NCBI RefSeq assembly: GCF_002802875.1
Contig: NZ_PEBI01000002.1
Location: 261,353-325,352 of the forward strand
Length of the DNA stretch: 64,000 nt
Source of the DNA: Bifidobacterium primatium
GTDB taxonomy: Bacteria; Actinomycetota; Actinomycetes; Actinomycetales; Bifidobacteriaceae
Direction of reading: 5' to 3'
Shown one piece after another: positions 27,064 through 36,363 of this stretch (positions within the stretch are counted from its first letter, which is position 1; every line of letters begins with the position of its first letter). The position numbers were made by a program, and so were the translations under genes. The notes beneath the pieces were generated by a model. That model saw only the letters and a program-made list of their open reading frames with translations. It was not told where the DNA came from and did no database searches.

Positions 27064-28569
27064 ATGAATCTTTTACGAACCAAGACGGTCGAGCAGACCA
27101 TCGCCGAAACCGACGAGGCCGACCGTAAACTCAAGCGCAACCTCAAGTGGTGGGATCTTGCCATCATGGGCGTCGCCGTCGCCGTCGGCGCGGGCATCTT
27201 CTCCGTGGGCGCGCAGGCCGCGGCCTACCACGCCGGCCCCGCCGTGATCATCAGCTTCATCATCGCCGGCATCGTCTGCGGCGCCGCCGTGATGTGCTAT
27301 GCCGAATTCGCCTCGATGATTCCGGTCGCCGGCTCCGCCTACACGTTCACCTACACCACCGTCGGCGAGATCGTGGCGTGGATCATCGGCTGGGATCTCA
27401 TCCTCGAGATGCTCATGGCGGGCTCCGTCATCTCCAAATACTGGGGCGTGTATCTCAACGACTTCTTCCGGCTGATGGGCTGGAACCTCAACACGAACAT
27501 CCATATCGGCTCGTTCGCGCTTGACGTGGCGCCGATCATCATCGTGGCGTTCTTCACCACGCTGCTCGTCTTCGGCACCAGGCTCGGCGCCCGCGTGGAC
27601 GGCGCGATGACCGTGCTGAAGATCGCCATCGTGTTCTTCGTCGTCATCGTCGGCTTCTTCTACGTCAAGGCCTCCAACTTCACGCCGTTCATCCCGCCGA
27701 GCCAGCCGGCCGACACCATCCAGCCGGCCTCCTCCGAGGTCACCGGCATCTGGGCGCAGCCGCTGTGGCAGTGGGCCACCGGCATGGTCCCGTCCATCTA
27801 CGGCATCCCCGGCATCCTCTCCGGCGCCGCCCTCGTGTTCTTCGCGTTCATCGGCTTCGACGTGGTGGCCACCGCCGCCGAGGAGACCGACAATCCGAAG
27901 AAGTCCGTGCCGCTGGGCATCGGCACCGGCATGCTGCTCATCATCATCATGTACGTGGCCGTCGCCGTCGTCACCACCGGCATGGTCTCCTACAAGGACC
28001 TCGCCAAGGCCGACAGCCCGTCGCTCGCCACCGCGTTCGAGCTCGTCGGCGCGAACTGGGCCGCGAAGATCATCAGCTTCGGCATCGTGCTGGGCCTGGC
28101 CACCGTGGTCATGGTGCTGCTGCTCGGCCTCACCCGCATCGTGTTCGCCATGAGCCGCGACGGCCTGCTGCCGCGAGGCCTCTCCAAGACCGGCGTGCAT
28201 GGCACCCCGGCCGTCCTGCAGATCGTCTGCGGCGTGATCGTGGCCCTCGTCGCCGCCCTCTTCGACATCGGCGTGCTCTCCGACATGGTGAACATCGGCA
28301 CGCTCTCCGCGTTCACGCTGGTCGCCATCTCCATCCCGATCATGCGCAGGAAGCGCCCCGACCTCAAGCGCTCCTTCACCATGCCCGGCAACCCGTGGGT
28401 CCCGGTCCTCATCGGCCTGGCCAACCTGTGGCTCATGCTCAACCTCACCGTGCTCACCTGGGTGCGTTTCCTCGTATGGCTGGTCGTGGGCTTCATCATC
28501 TACCTCTCCTACGGCTACCATCACTCCCGTCTGGGACTGAACCAGCTCAAGGGCGACATCGAAAAGTAG
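27064..28569 (+). CDS. APC-superfamily amino-acid permease
   Basis: A 501-aa protein with about 12 membrane helices. The first helix carries WWDLAIMGVAVAVGAGIFSV, the APC substrate-binding GxG turn; AGIVCGAAVMCYAEFASMIP follows in helix 2-3; FFAFIGFDVVATAAEETDNP is typical of cationic amino-acid transporter relatives. It imports or exchanges an amino acid; basic amino acids are a guess from the CAT-like pattern. CGGGAGAAG precedes ATG 27064. Confidence 0.9.
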   Translation: MNLLRTKTVEQTIAETDEADRKLKRNLKWWDLAIMGVAVAVGAGIFSVGAQAAAYHAGPAVIISFIIAGIVCGAAVMCYAEFASMIPVAGSAYTFTYTTVGEIVAWIIGWDLILEMLMAGSVISKYWGVYLNDFFRLMGWNLNTNIHIGSFALDVAPIIIVAFFTTLLVFGTRLGARVDGAMTVLKIAIVFFVVIVGFFYVKASNFTPFIPPSQPADTIQPASSEVTGIWAQPLWQWATGMVPSIYGIPGILSGAALVFFAFIGFDVVATAAEETDNPKKSVPLGIGTGMLLIIIMYVAVAVVTTGMVSYKDLAKADSPSLATAFELVGANWAAKIISFGIVLGLATVVMVLLLGLTRIVFAMSRDGLLPRGLSKTGVHGTPAVLQIVCGVIVALVAALFDIGVLSDMVNIGTLSAFTLVAISIPIMRRKRPDLKRSFTMPGNPWVPVLIGLANLWLMLNLTVLTWVRFLVWLVVGFIIYLSYGYHHSRLGLNQLKGDIEK

Positions 28570-28771
28570 GCGCAATAGGCATCGTAGACATCGGGGGACG
28601 GTCGAATGGCCTCTCCGCCGGGCCTCCCGTCGGCGACGACGTGGAGGCCCCTCTGTTGTGGGGGCGGCGTAGACTTGATGCACAGTGTGCGTGACGCCGT
28701 GGGGATATGCGGCGGGCCGGCGGCCGAACAGGCCGGGCCGGTCGAATCGAACGAATGACAGGAGGACGGCT

Positions 28772-29095
28772 ATGCCATATGTTGTTGCCCAGCCTTGCGT
28801 GGACGTGAAGGACAAGGCCTGCGTGGACGAGTGCCCGGTGGATTGCATCTACGAAGGCCCCCGTACGCTGTACATCAACCCGAACGAGTGCGTCGACTGC
28901 GGTGCATGCGAGCCCGTGTGCCCCACCGAGGCCATCTTCTACGAGGACGACCTGCCGGACGAATGGGCATGGTACAAGGACGCCGCCGTCCGCTTCTTCG
29001 CCGAGGTCGGCGACCAGGGCGGAGCCTCGGGCTTCGGCGCGATCGACCATGACGAGGCCGAAGTGGCGGCCCTGCCCCCGCAGAACCAGGACTGA
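28772..29095 (+). CDS. 7Fe ferredoxin (3Fe-4S/4Fe-4S)
   Basis: A 107-aa protein starting MPYVVAQPCVDVKDKACVDE. Seven core cysteines in CVDVKDKACVDECPVDC and CVDCGACEPVCPTEA match the FdxA/FdxC type seen in actinobacteria, with an acidic C-terminal extension. It carries low-potential electrons. AGGAGG precedes ATG 28772. dapC lies next, an arrangement conserved in actinobacteria, but a terminator between them makes them separate units. Confidence 0.93.
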   Translation: MPYVVAQPCVDVKDKACVDECPVDCIYEGPRTLYINPNECVDCGACEPVCPTEAIFYEDDLPDEWAWYKDAAVRFFAEVGDQGGASGFGAIDHDEAEVAALPPQNQD

Positions 29096-29163
29096 CGGAA
29101 TCGGGGACCGGTCCCGTACCGTCATAGGACAATCGTCATAGGACGTTCATCGTCAGACATCGC

Positions 29164-29205
29164 AGACTCCCCGATATACCAGCCGTATATCGGGGAGTCT
29201 TTTTC
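29164..29205 (+). terminator. Terminator of the ferredoxin gene
   Basis: AGACTCCCCGATATA (29164-29178) pairs perfectly with 29186-29200 around a 7-nt loop and is followed by TTTTT. Confidence 0.92.
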
Positions 29206-29266
29206 TTCCTGAATCATCTTGAACCAATCCGCTTCTTGAACCACACCGATCGGAAAGGCCTATATC

Positions 29267-30406
29267 GTGGGATTTTCACCATTCAGCACACCATATGACT
29301 GGTCGCGTCTCGCCGCCGCGAAGAAGACCGCGTCGGCACATCCCGACGGGATGATCGACCTGTCCATCGGTTCGCCGGTTGACGCCGTTCCCGAGAGCGT
29401 CCGCAAGGCGCTCGCCGACGCCGCGAACGCGTCGAACGCCTACGGATACCCGGTCACCCGCGGCACCGCGGCGCTGCGGGAATCCATCACGCGATGGTTC
29501 CACGACCTGCGCGGCGTCGACCTGGAGCGCATCGGCGCCGGCATCTGCCCGACGGTCGGTTCCAAGGAGGGCGTCTCGCTCATGGCCTCGCTGCTCGGTC
29601 TCGGCGAAGGGGACGTGGTCGTCCAGCCGCGCATCTCCTATCCGACGTATGAGATCGGCACGCAGCTCGCCGGTGCGACGACGCTGAAGGCCGACGTCGC
29701 CGACGTGGAATCATGGGCAGACGTCGAGGGCGTGAAAATGGTATGGGTGAACTCGCCGTCGAATCCCAGCGGCGAAGTGCTGTCCGCGGCGCAATTGCAC
29801 GACATCGTCGTCGCCGCCCGCCGCATCGGCGCGGTCGTCGTGTCCGACGAATGCTATGCGCTGATGGACTGGAGCTCCTCGCCGTCCGAAATGTCGGCGA
29901 CGAGCTGCATTCTCGACGACGACGTATGCGACGGCGGCGCCGAAGGCCTGCTGTGCCTGTATTCGCTGAGCAAGCAGTCGAATATGGCCGGCTACCGCAC
30001 GGCATTGATCGTCGGCGACGACGCCATCGTCGCGCCGATGCTGGAGACCCGCAAGCAGATCGGCCAGATCATCCCCGGACCGAGCCAGGCCGCCATGGCC
30101 GCCGGACTCGACGACGTCGCATCCGTCGTCGAACAGCGCGAACGCTATCGTGGTCGTCTTGAAAAGCTGGTGCGCGGTCTCAACGCCGCCGGATACGACG
30201 CCGCCATGCCGCAGGGCGCGCTGTACGTGTGGGTGAAGGCCATCAGCGGCGACTGCTGGAAGGACATCGGCGATCTCGCCCGGATCGGCATCATCGTCAG
30301 TCCCGGCGAATTCTACGGCGACGCGTCATATCTGCGCGTCTCGTCGACGGCGTCCGATGAGGCCGTCGACGCCGCCGTACGGAGATTGCGGTCGTCAAAC
30401 GACTGA
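29267..30406 (+). CDS. dapC: Succinyldiaminopimelate transaminase
   Basis: A 379-aa class I PLP aminotransferase. Seen: IDLSIGSPVDAVPESVR, GYPVTRGTAALRESI, VWVNSPSNPSGEVL, VVSDECYALMDW, and the PLP lysine in YSLSKQSNMAGYRTALIVGD. It makes the amino group of diaminopimelate for lysine and the cell wall. The assignment as DapC rather than another aminotransferase relies on the fdx-dapC neighbourhood. GTG 29267 follows GGAAAGG. Confidence 0.87.
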   Translation: MGFSPFSTPYDWSRLAAAKKTASAHPDGMIDLSIGSPVDAVPESVRKALADAANASNAYGYPVTRGTAALRESITRWFHDLRGVDLERIGAGICPTVGSKEGVSLMASLLGLGEGDVVVQPRISYPTYEIGTQLAGATTLKADVADVESWADVEGVKMVWVNSPSNPSGEVLSAAQLHDIVVAARRIGAVVVSDECYALMDWSSSPSEMSATSCILDDDVCDGGAEGLLCLYSLSKQSNMAGYRTALIVGDDAIVAPMLETRKQIGQIIPGPSQAAMAAGLDDVASVVEQRERYRGRLEKLVRGLNAAGYDAAMPQGALYVWVKAISGDCWKDIGDLARIGIIVSPGEFYGDASYLRVSSTASDEAVDAAVRRLRSSND

Positions 30407-30424
30407 CGAACCGTCGATAGGCAA

Positions 30425-30467
30425 AAAAATACGGACGCACATGAGGAAGGGCCAGCATGTGCGTCCG
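30425..30467 (-). terminator. Terminator of the HIT-family gene
   Basis: CGGACGCACATG (30432-30443) pairs exactly with 30456-30467; read on the minus strand it ends in TATTTTTTT. A weaker GGCCG/CGGCC hairpin followed by a T-rich stretch near 30505-30540 could terminate dapC on the plus strand. Confidence 0.82.
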
Positions 30468-30558
30468 CAAGCATCGTTGACGTAAGGCAAAGACGTAACG
30501 ATCGTTGGCCGCCGAAGACGGCCGACGGATTTTTTCTTTTTACTTGATCATTCGTCGA

Positions 30559-30981
30559 TCACAGGTTGGCGACGATGACCTTGGCCATCTCGTCGTATTC
30601 GGCGTCGGTCAGGTGCACGCGATCGGGGTTCATGGCGAAGGTGCCGCCCCACTCGAACTCGTCGTCCTTGTACTTCGGCACGAGATGGAAGTGCAGGTGA
30701 TGGCCGGTGTCGCCGTAGGCGCCGTAGTTCACCTTGTCGGGGTGGAACGTGGCGTGCACGGCCTTGGCCACGCGGTCCACGTCGTCGAAGAACGCGTCGC
30801 GGTCCTCCTTGCTCAGTTCCACGATCTCGGAGACGTGGTGCTTCGAGGCCACGATCACGCGGCCCTTGTGGCTCTGTTCCTTGAACAGGACGACCTTGCT
30901 GGCCGGAAGTTCGTAGATCTTGATGCCGAACGCGTCGAGCGCGGCACCTTCGTCGCAGTATGCACAAGCTTCGTTGCTCAT
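30559..30981 (-). CDS. HIT-family nucleotide hydrolase/transferase
   Basis: A 140-aa protein with CAYCDEG at the N-terminus (half of a zinc site), VIVASKHHVSEIVELS, and the histidine triad in GHHLHFHLVPKY (H-x-H-x-H). Family members hydrolyse AMP-linked dinucleotides or adenylated small molecules. ATG 30981 follows GAAAGG; an upstream in-frame region is ignored because it has no ribosome site. It is divergent from uxaC. Confidence 0.92.
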   Translation of the reverse strand: MSNEACAYCDEGAALDAFGIKIYELPASKVVLFKEQSHKGRVIVASKHHVSEIVELSKEDRDAFFDDVDRVAKAVHATFHPDKVNYGAYGDTGHHLHFHLVPKYKDDEFEWGGTFAMNPDRVHLTDAEYDEMAKVIVANL

Positions 30982-31041
30982 CAGAAATTCCTTTCGATAG
31001 ATGCACTTCCACGATAGAAAGCGATGCCGGCGCATGGGCAA

Positions 31042-31125
31042 TTGTTGCCAGCGGTTGCCATTTTCCGATGATTCCTCGCGTGTCCATGCAAATCTTGGCA
31101 ACAAAAAAACGTGATTCAGCTCACG
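31042..31125. promoter_or_regulatory. Repeated motifs in the HIT/uxaC divergent region
   Basis: TTGTTGCCA (31042-31050), GTTGCCA (31054-31060) and the inverted TGGCAACAA (31096-31104) recur in the 291-bp gap. CGTGA-N6-TCACG (31110-31125) resembles a CRP-type site. They may be operators for a uronate regulator and a global activator. No regulator gene is adjacent, so this is inference. Confidence 0.4.
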
Positions 31126-31272
31126 CTTCTTACAGTCAAGGTAACGCCGGGTTGCATGGACGCAATCCGACAAGGCAATAACGGCTACGAAATCGAGCAC
31201 ACATGCATCTGGGCCCTGCGACAGCCAGCCCATCGTGTGTCACGACAACGGAGTTCGAGGAAGGAAACGACC

Positions 31273-32679
31273 ATGGCATTCATGGATGATGACTACCTGC
31301 TGACGACGGATCTGGCGAAGGACCTGTTCCACAACTACGCGGAAAACATGCCGATCGTCGATTACCACTGCCACCTGCACCCCGAGGAGATCTACAAGGA
31401 TCCGAACTTCAAGGACATCGTCGAGGCTTGGCTCACCGACGGCAACAACTACGGCGACCACTACAAGTGGCGTCTGGAGCGTGCCAACGGCGTTCCCGAG
31501 GAGCTCATCACCGGCAACGGCGATCCGTGGGACAAGTTCTATGCCTACGCGCAGACCATGGAGAAGGCCATCGGCTCCCCGGTCTACATGTGGACGCACC
31601 AGGAGCTGCGCCGCTACTTCGGCATCACCGACGAGCTGAACTCCAAGACCGCCAAGGCCATCTACGAGAAGACCAACGAGATGCTGGCCACCCCGGAGTT
31701 CTCCCGCCGCTCGCTGCTGCGCCGCATGAACCTCGACACCATCTGCACCACCGACGACCCGGTCGACTCCCTCGAGTACCACATCGCCTTCGAGAAGGAC
31801 GGCGGCGACACCTTCAAGATGATTCCGGCCATGCGCCCGGACAAGGCCCTCAACCCCGACAAGGCCGGCTTCTCCGAGTGGGTCGACCAGCTCGAGCAGG
31901 TCACCGGCGACAAGGTCAACTCCTTCGACGACATGATGGCCGCCATCAACAAGCGCGTCGACTTCTTCCACGAGCACGGCTCCCGCCTGTCCGACCACGC
32001 CGCCGACCTCATGGTGTACGCGACGTCCACCGCCGCCGAGCGCGACGCGATCCTCGCCAAGGCCCGTGCCGGCGAACCGCTGACCTTCGAGGAGGTCACC
32101 AAGTACCGCACCCAGCTGTTCCTCGACCTCATGAAGATCTACAAGGCCCACGGCTGGACCATGCAGCTGCACATCCACGCGATGCGCAACATCAACGAGC
32201 GCGAGTTCGCCATCCACGGCGCCGACACCGGCTACGACTCGATCAACGACCGCTCCATCGCCGAGCCGCTGGCCGCCCTGCTCAACGAGGCCGCCAAGAC
32301 CGACTCCATCCCGAAGATGATCATCTACTCGCTCAACCCGAACGACTACCTGGCCATCACCACCATCATGGGATGCTTCCAGGGCGGCATGAAGCAGCAC
32401 ATGGCCCTCGGCAACGCCTGGTGGTTCAACGACACCCGCGAGGGCATCCGCAAGCAGATCCAGACCATGGCCGAAGGCTCCCTGCTGGGCAACTTCGTGG
32501 GCATGACCACCGACTCCCGTTCGTTCCTGAGCTTCCCGCGCCACGAGTTCTTCCGCCGCATCCTGTGCGAGCAGCTGGGCGAGTGGGCATCCCGCGGCGA
32601 GATCCCGTCGGATCTCGACACCCTGGCCCCGCTGGTGCAGGACGTCTCCTACAACAACGCCAAGGAGCTGTTCGCGTAA
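31273..32679 (+). CDS. uxaC: Glucuronate/galacturonate isomerase
   Basis: A 468-aa enzyme converting D-glucuronate to D-fructuronate (or galacturonate to tagaturonate). Marks are MPIVDYHCHLHPEEIYKD with the metal-binding HxH, TICTTDDPVDSLEYH, MQLHIHAMRNIN and GMTTDSRSFLSFPRHEFFRR. GGAAACGACC precedes ATG 31273; the frame is open upstream. A GPH symporter follows 153 nt downstream and probably brings in the uronate or a glucuronide. The uxaB/uxuA/kdgK genes that would complete the pathway are not in the window. Confidence 0.95.
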   Translation: MAFMDDDYLLTTDLAKDLFHNYAENMPIVDYHCHLHPEEIYKDPNFKDIVEAWLTDGNNYGDHYKWRLERANGVPEELITGNGDPWDKFYAYAQTMEKAIGSPVYMWTHQELRRYFGITDELNSKTAKAIYEKTNEMLATPEFSRRSLLRRMNLDTICTTDDPVDSLEYHIAFEKDGGDTFKMIPAMRPDKALNPDKAGFSEWVDQLEQVTGDKVNSFDDMMAAINKRVDFFHEHGSRLSDHAADLMVYATSTAAERDAILAKARAGEPLTFEEVTKYRTQLFLDLMKIYKAHGWTMQLHIHAMRNINEREFAIHGADTGYDSINDRSIAEPLAALLNEAAKTDSIPKMIIYSLNPNDYLAITTIMGCFQGGMKQHMALGNAWWFNDTREGIRKQIQTMAEGSLLGNFVGMTTDSRSFLSFPRHEFFRRILCEQLGEWASRGEIPSDLDTLAPLVQDVSYNNAKELFA

Positions 32680-32832
32680 CTGCCGGTACGCGACCGTCGG
32701 CCGGGGGAGGCAGCTCCCGGCCGACGGCATTCATAACCGAATACGCATAACTGAAAATCGAAAAGGAAGGGTCGCGTGGCATCGACGCAGCAGCCGGTGC
32801 CACGCGTGACACACTGAAAAGGTAGTAATATC

Positions 32833-34260
32833 ATGACAACTTCAGTAGAAGAGAAAGCGGCTGCAGTCAACGGCCAGGTGAAGCTGAGCTGGCGAGAGAA
32901 GATCGGCTACGGCTTCGGCGATCTCGGCAACGGCTTCATGTTCGATCTGGGCCAGGCCTACCTGACCAAGTTCTACACCGATGTGGCGCTCATCAACCCG
33001 GGCATGGTGGCCACGATCATGGCCGTCACCAAGATCTACGACGCCTTCATGGACCCGATCGCCGGCGCCTTCGTCGACAGCCGCAAGGTCGGCAAGCACG
33101 GCAAGTTCCGTCCGGTCATGATGGTCGGCGCCATCGTGCTGTCCATCCTGACGGTCATCACGTTCACCATGCCGGACTTCCCGATGTGGGGCCGCATCGT
33201 CTACGCGTTCGTCACTTACATGGCATGGGGCACCTGCTACTCCTTCACCAACCTGCCGTACGTGGGCCTCGCCAACGTCATGACCCGAGACGTCGATGAG
33301 CGAGCCCAGCTGGCCACCACCCGCCAGGCCGGCTCCCTCGGCGCCCAGTGGATCACCGGTGTGGCCTTCATCCCGATCATCCTGCTGTTCTCCGACTCCA
33401 ACGGCAAGGTCACCACGTTCCACGGCTACGCCGTCGCCTCCGCCATCATGGCCATCATCGGCGTGTGCTGCTTCGCCGTCACGTTCTTCAACTGCAAGGA
33501 ACACATCAAGATCAACCGTGAGAAGACGGGCGACAAGACCAAGGAAGGCGTCGGCGCCTACATCAAGGTGGTCTTCACCAACAAGCCGCTGCTCGCCATC
33601 ATCCTCATGACCCTGTTCACCATCTCCGCCATGAACACCAACAACGCCATGATGCTGTACTTCGCCGAGTACAACCTGGGCAACATGGGCCTGCAGCCGG
33701 TGATCAACGCCATCCAGATGGGCTGCTCCATCGTGGCCATCCTCTCCATCCCGTTCCTGGTGAAGAAGTTCGGCAAGAAGCAGGTCGCCGTGTTCTGCTT
33801 CGTCGTCGGTGCGGTCGCCAACCTCATCAACTTCTTCCTGCCGACCAACCTCACCACCTTCATCGTGTTCGTGACCCTCGGCTACATCTGCCTCGCCATC
33901 CCGAACGGCATCACCTGGGCATTCGTCAACGACGTCATCGACTACGGCGAGTGGCACACCGGCATCCGCAAGGAAGGCATCACCGTGGCCGCGTTCAACT
34001 TCTCCCGCAAGCTCGCGCAGTCCCTGGCCGCCATCATCTCCGCCGGCATCCTGGGCCTGACCGGCTACGTCGCCAACCAGGCGCAGTCCCAGGCCACCCT
34101 GAACGGCATCAAGGGCGCCATGACCCTGTACCCGGCCGTGGCCCTGTTCGCCGCCATGCTGATCATCTTCTTCCTCTACGGTCTGACGGACGACAAGTAC
34201 CGCAAGATCGCCGATGATCTGAACAACGGCAAGTGGGAGAAGGGCGAGCTCACCCACTGA
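32833..34260 (+). CDS. GPH-family sugar:cation symporter (uronide type)
   Basis: A 475-aa protein with 12 helices. GPH text is seen: SWREKIGYGFGDLGNGFMFD, FMDPIAGAFVDSRKVGKHGK, YVGLANVMTRDVDERAQLAT, GITWAFVNDVIDYGEWHTGI and RKEGITVAAFNFSRKLAQSL. The family includes glucuronide (GusB/UidB) and galactoside carriers. Being next to uxaC suggests a uronate or glucuronide. A leader of 153 nt with a weak ribosome site separates it from uxaC; no terminator lies between. Confidence 0.9.
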   Translation: MTTSVEEKAAAVNGQVKLSWREKIGYGFGDLGNGFMFDLGQAYLTKFYTDVALINPGMVATIMAVTKIYDAFMDPIAGAFVDSRKVGKHGKFRPVMMVGAIVLSILTVITFTMPDFPMWGRIVYAFVTYMAWGTCYSFTNLPYVGLANVMTRDVDERAQLATTRQAGSLGAQWITGVAFIPIILLFSDSNGKVTTFHGYAVASAIMAIIGVCCFAVTFFNCKEHIKINREKTGDKTKEGVGAYIKVVFTNKPLLAIILMTLFTISAMNTNNAMMLYFAEYNLGNMGLQPVINAIQMGCSIVAILSIPFLVKKFGKKQVAVFCFVVGAVANLINFFLPTNLTTFIVFVTLGYICLAIPNGITWAFVNDVIDYGEWHTGIRKEGITVAAFNFSRKLAQSLAAIISAGILGLTGYVANQAQSQATLNGIKGAMTLYPAVALFAAMLIIFFLYGLTDDKYRKIADDLNNGKWEKGELTH

Positions 34261-34376
34261 TTCGGTGAACGCCGGTCGGTGAATCCCGCTCGATAAATGA
34301 ATATCGATAGGTAAATGATGTGTCGGCCGGTTCGCCGGCCGGCATCACGCGTCCTCCTTTGGGCGTGTTGTCTTCC

Positions 34377-34416
34377 AAAAAAATCCTCGGCCGTGGAAGC
34401 GGCCGGGGATTTTTTC
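34377..34416. terminator. Bidirectional terminator between the symporter and dinB
   Basis: AAAAATCCTCGGCC pairs with GGCCGGGGATTTTT (one G-U) around GTGGAAGC. It has A- and T-runs on both sides and serves the two convergent genes. Confidence 0.87.
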
Positions 34417-34497
34417 ATGCCGAAATTCTTCCGTCATCGGTGCATGAATCGCGCGATACAGGCCGAAAACCGGCGTGTCGGCCGGATATCGAACGAT

Positions 34498-35769
34498 TCA
34501 TGTACGCAATCCCAGCCGTACGGAGTCGGTGCCGAACCGTTCGCGAATGGAATCCAACGCCCGTTCCGCCCGGTTCATATGCTGCGGAACGCTCCCGCCG
34601 TCGTCCTCGGCCAGCAGGTCGTCGAAGCTCGCCTGCACGGGCGTCGTGGCGGCGTCGCCGAGTCCGGAGACGCTGACCCCGGCGAGACGGATTGGCCGCG
34701 GCAGCATGGCCCCACGGGCCGCCGAACCCTCGGGCATGCCGAGCATGCGCTCCAGTATGCGCACGCTGTGCGGATACATCACTCCGGCGGTGCTGGTCGG
34801 CCGCTCAAGCGTCATCGTCTTCGTGGCGTATGCGAGGTCGGCGAACCGCAGCTTCACGGTGATGGTGCGCGCCGTCAGCCCACGCCGGCGCAGGGTGGAG
34901 GCCACCGTGTCGCAGCAGTGCAGCAGCAGGCCCGTCACCTTGTCGGCGTCGGTGGCGTCGACGTCGAACGTGTGCTCCGATCCTATGGACTTCTCCGGCG
35001 TATACGGCACCACCTTGCGTTCGTCGATGCCGCGCGCGGCGAGATACAGCCGTCGAGCCTGCGCGGTCGAGCCGGTCGCCTCGGCGATGTCCTGCTCCGC
35101 AAGCGCCGCCAGCTGCCGCACATCGGTCACGCCCCACTGCTCGAGGCGCCTGGCCGACGCCGGACCGATGCCGGGGATCGAACGCACCGGCAGCAGCTGC
35201 ACGAACTCGGCCTGACGGGCCTTCGGTACGAGCAGCATGCCGTCCGGCTTGGCATTGGTGGAGGCGAGTTTGGCGATGAGCTTGTTCGACGCCACGCCCA
35301 CCGAGCAGGTCAGTCCGAAACGGCGTTCCACCTCGGTGCGTATCCATGCGCCGATCGCGGTGGGGGAGTCCCATCGGCGCAGCGCCGCCGAAACGTCCAT
35401 ATACCCCTCGTCCACGGAGACGCGTTCGATGTGGTCGGTCACCTGTCCGAACACCTCGAACACCTGCCGTGAGACGCCGCGATAGTAGGCCATGTCGACG
35501 GGCAGGAACACGCCGTCGGGGCATAGCCGCCGTGCCGTGGCCACCGGCATCGCCGAATTCACGCCGAACGGACGGGCCTCATAGCTCGCCGCCGACACCA
35601 CCGACCGCGTGCCCGTGCCGATGATGACCGGCCGGCCTTTGAGCTCGGGATGCCGCGCGATCTCGCATGAGGCGAAGAACGCGTCCATGTCGATATGCAG
35701 TATCGTGCAGCCGGTCTCGTCGTGTCCCCAGTCGCGTCTTACGGCTGCGGGACGTGGCGAAGTACTCAT
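34498..35769 (-). CDS. dinB: DNA polymerase IV (Y-family)
   Basis: A 423-aa translesion polymerase. The catalytic carboxylates are in ILHIDMDAFFASCEIARHPE and ERVSVDEGYMDVS; SYEARPFGVNSAMPVATARR, the helix-hairpin-helix SIPGIGPASARRLEQWG and LNTERP-like little-finger residues follow. The C-terminus lacks a clear beta-clamp QLxLF peptide; it ends SVRLGLRT. ATG 35769 has GGAG only two bases upstream; the frame is open further. I see no LexA box in front. Confidence 0.93.
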   Translation of the reverse strand: MSTSPRPAAVRRDWGHDETGCTILHIDMDAFFASCEIARHPELKGRPVIIGTGTRSVVSAASYEARPFGVNSAMPVATARRLCPDGVFLPVDMAYYRGVSRQVFEVFGQVTDHIERVSVDEGYMDVSAALRRWDSPTAIGAWIRTEVERRFGLTCSVGVASNKLIAKLASTNAKPDGMLLVPKARQAEFVQLLPVRSIPGIGPASARRLEQWGVTDVRQLAALAEQDIAEATGSTAQARRLYLAARGIDERKVVPYTPEKSIGSEHTFDVDATDADKVTGLLLHCCDTVASTLRRRGLTARTITVKLRFADLAYATKTMTLERPTSTAGVMYPHSVRILERMLGMPEGSAARGAMLPRPIRLAGVSVSGLGDAATTPVQASFDDLLAEDDGGSVPQHMNRAERALDSIRERFGTDSVRLGLRT

Positions 35770-35925
35770 ATCTCCATGGTACGCATGGCGTCGGCGCGAC
35801 GTCGGTGTGGCGTCGGCAAAGCGGAATATGACACCGCAACATGCCGGCGCTCGCATTAATCCACGTATGGTGGTACAGTATTTCTCTGTTGCGCGCATTG
35901 TGCGTCTAACATATGCGTTCAACAC

Positions 35926-36015
35926 GGAGTGATGCCTGAGTGGCCGAAAGGGGCACCCTGCTAAGGTGTTAACTGCGCAAGCGGTTCGGGGGTTCGAATC
36001 CCCCTCACTCCGCCA
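35926..36015 (+). tRNA. tRNA-Ser (GCT)
   Basis: Acceptor GGAGTGA pairs with TCACTCC and CCA is encoded. The anticodon loop CTGCTAA gives GCT. It has a long class II variable arm and a GGGGGTTCGAATCCCCC T-arm. Confidence 0.95.
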
Positions 36016-36017
36016 TC

Positions 36018-36047
36018 AAATCCCGAACAATCGTTCGGGATTTTTTT
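36018..36047 (+). terminator. Terminator of tRNA-Ser
   Basis: AAATCCCGAAC pairs with GTTCGGGATTT around AATC and is followed by a T tract. Confidence 0.9.
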
Positions 36048-36363
36048 GTTTCTCGCACTCGTACGCCATGGACGTCGGAGAGTCGGCTGCGCCATGCGGA
36101 AGTCGCCCGAGGTCCATGATGAAGCGGGGACGGAGGTACGCCGTTGTCCGCCCGTCTCCATTGTTTAGCGTAGCGTATTCGTTTTCGCGACACGGCCATG
36201 ACCATGCCGGATGTCGGCGAATTTATCCACCGCCGACATGCCCTCATGCGTCTGCCCCGACCATCGGACGTTTCGGGGCCGGTCATGCCCGCCGTACGCC
36301 CCCGCAGATGGCTACACTATGCCTAGAGAGGCTCCGACGACGGAGCGGAGAGCGAGGAAACGA
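36048..36363. other. 316-bp intergenic stretch, nothing assigned
   Basis: Between the tRNA-Ser terminator and the CapA-like gene I see no gene, no repeat family member and no clear promoter. CTACACTATG near 36312-36321 contains TACACT, a possible -10, with transcription starting about 35 nt before the CapA start. Confidence 0.4.

Noticed and set aside
34315-35472. A 385-codon plus-strand frame over dinB
   Set aside because: It runs antisense to a clear DNA polymerase IV, has no domain, and crosses the bidirectional terminator.
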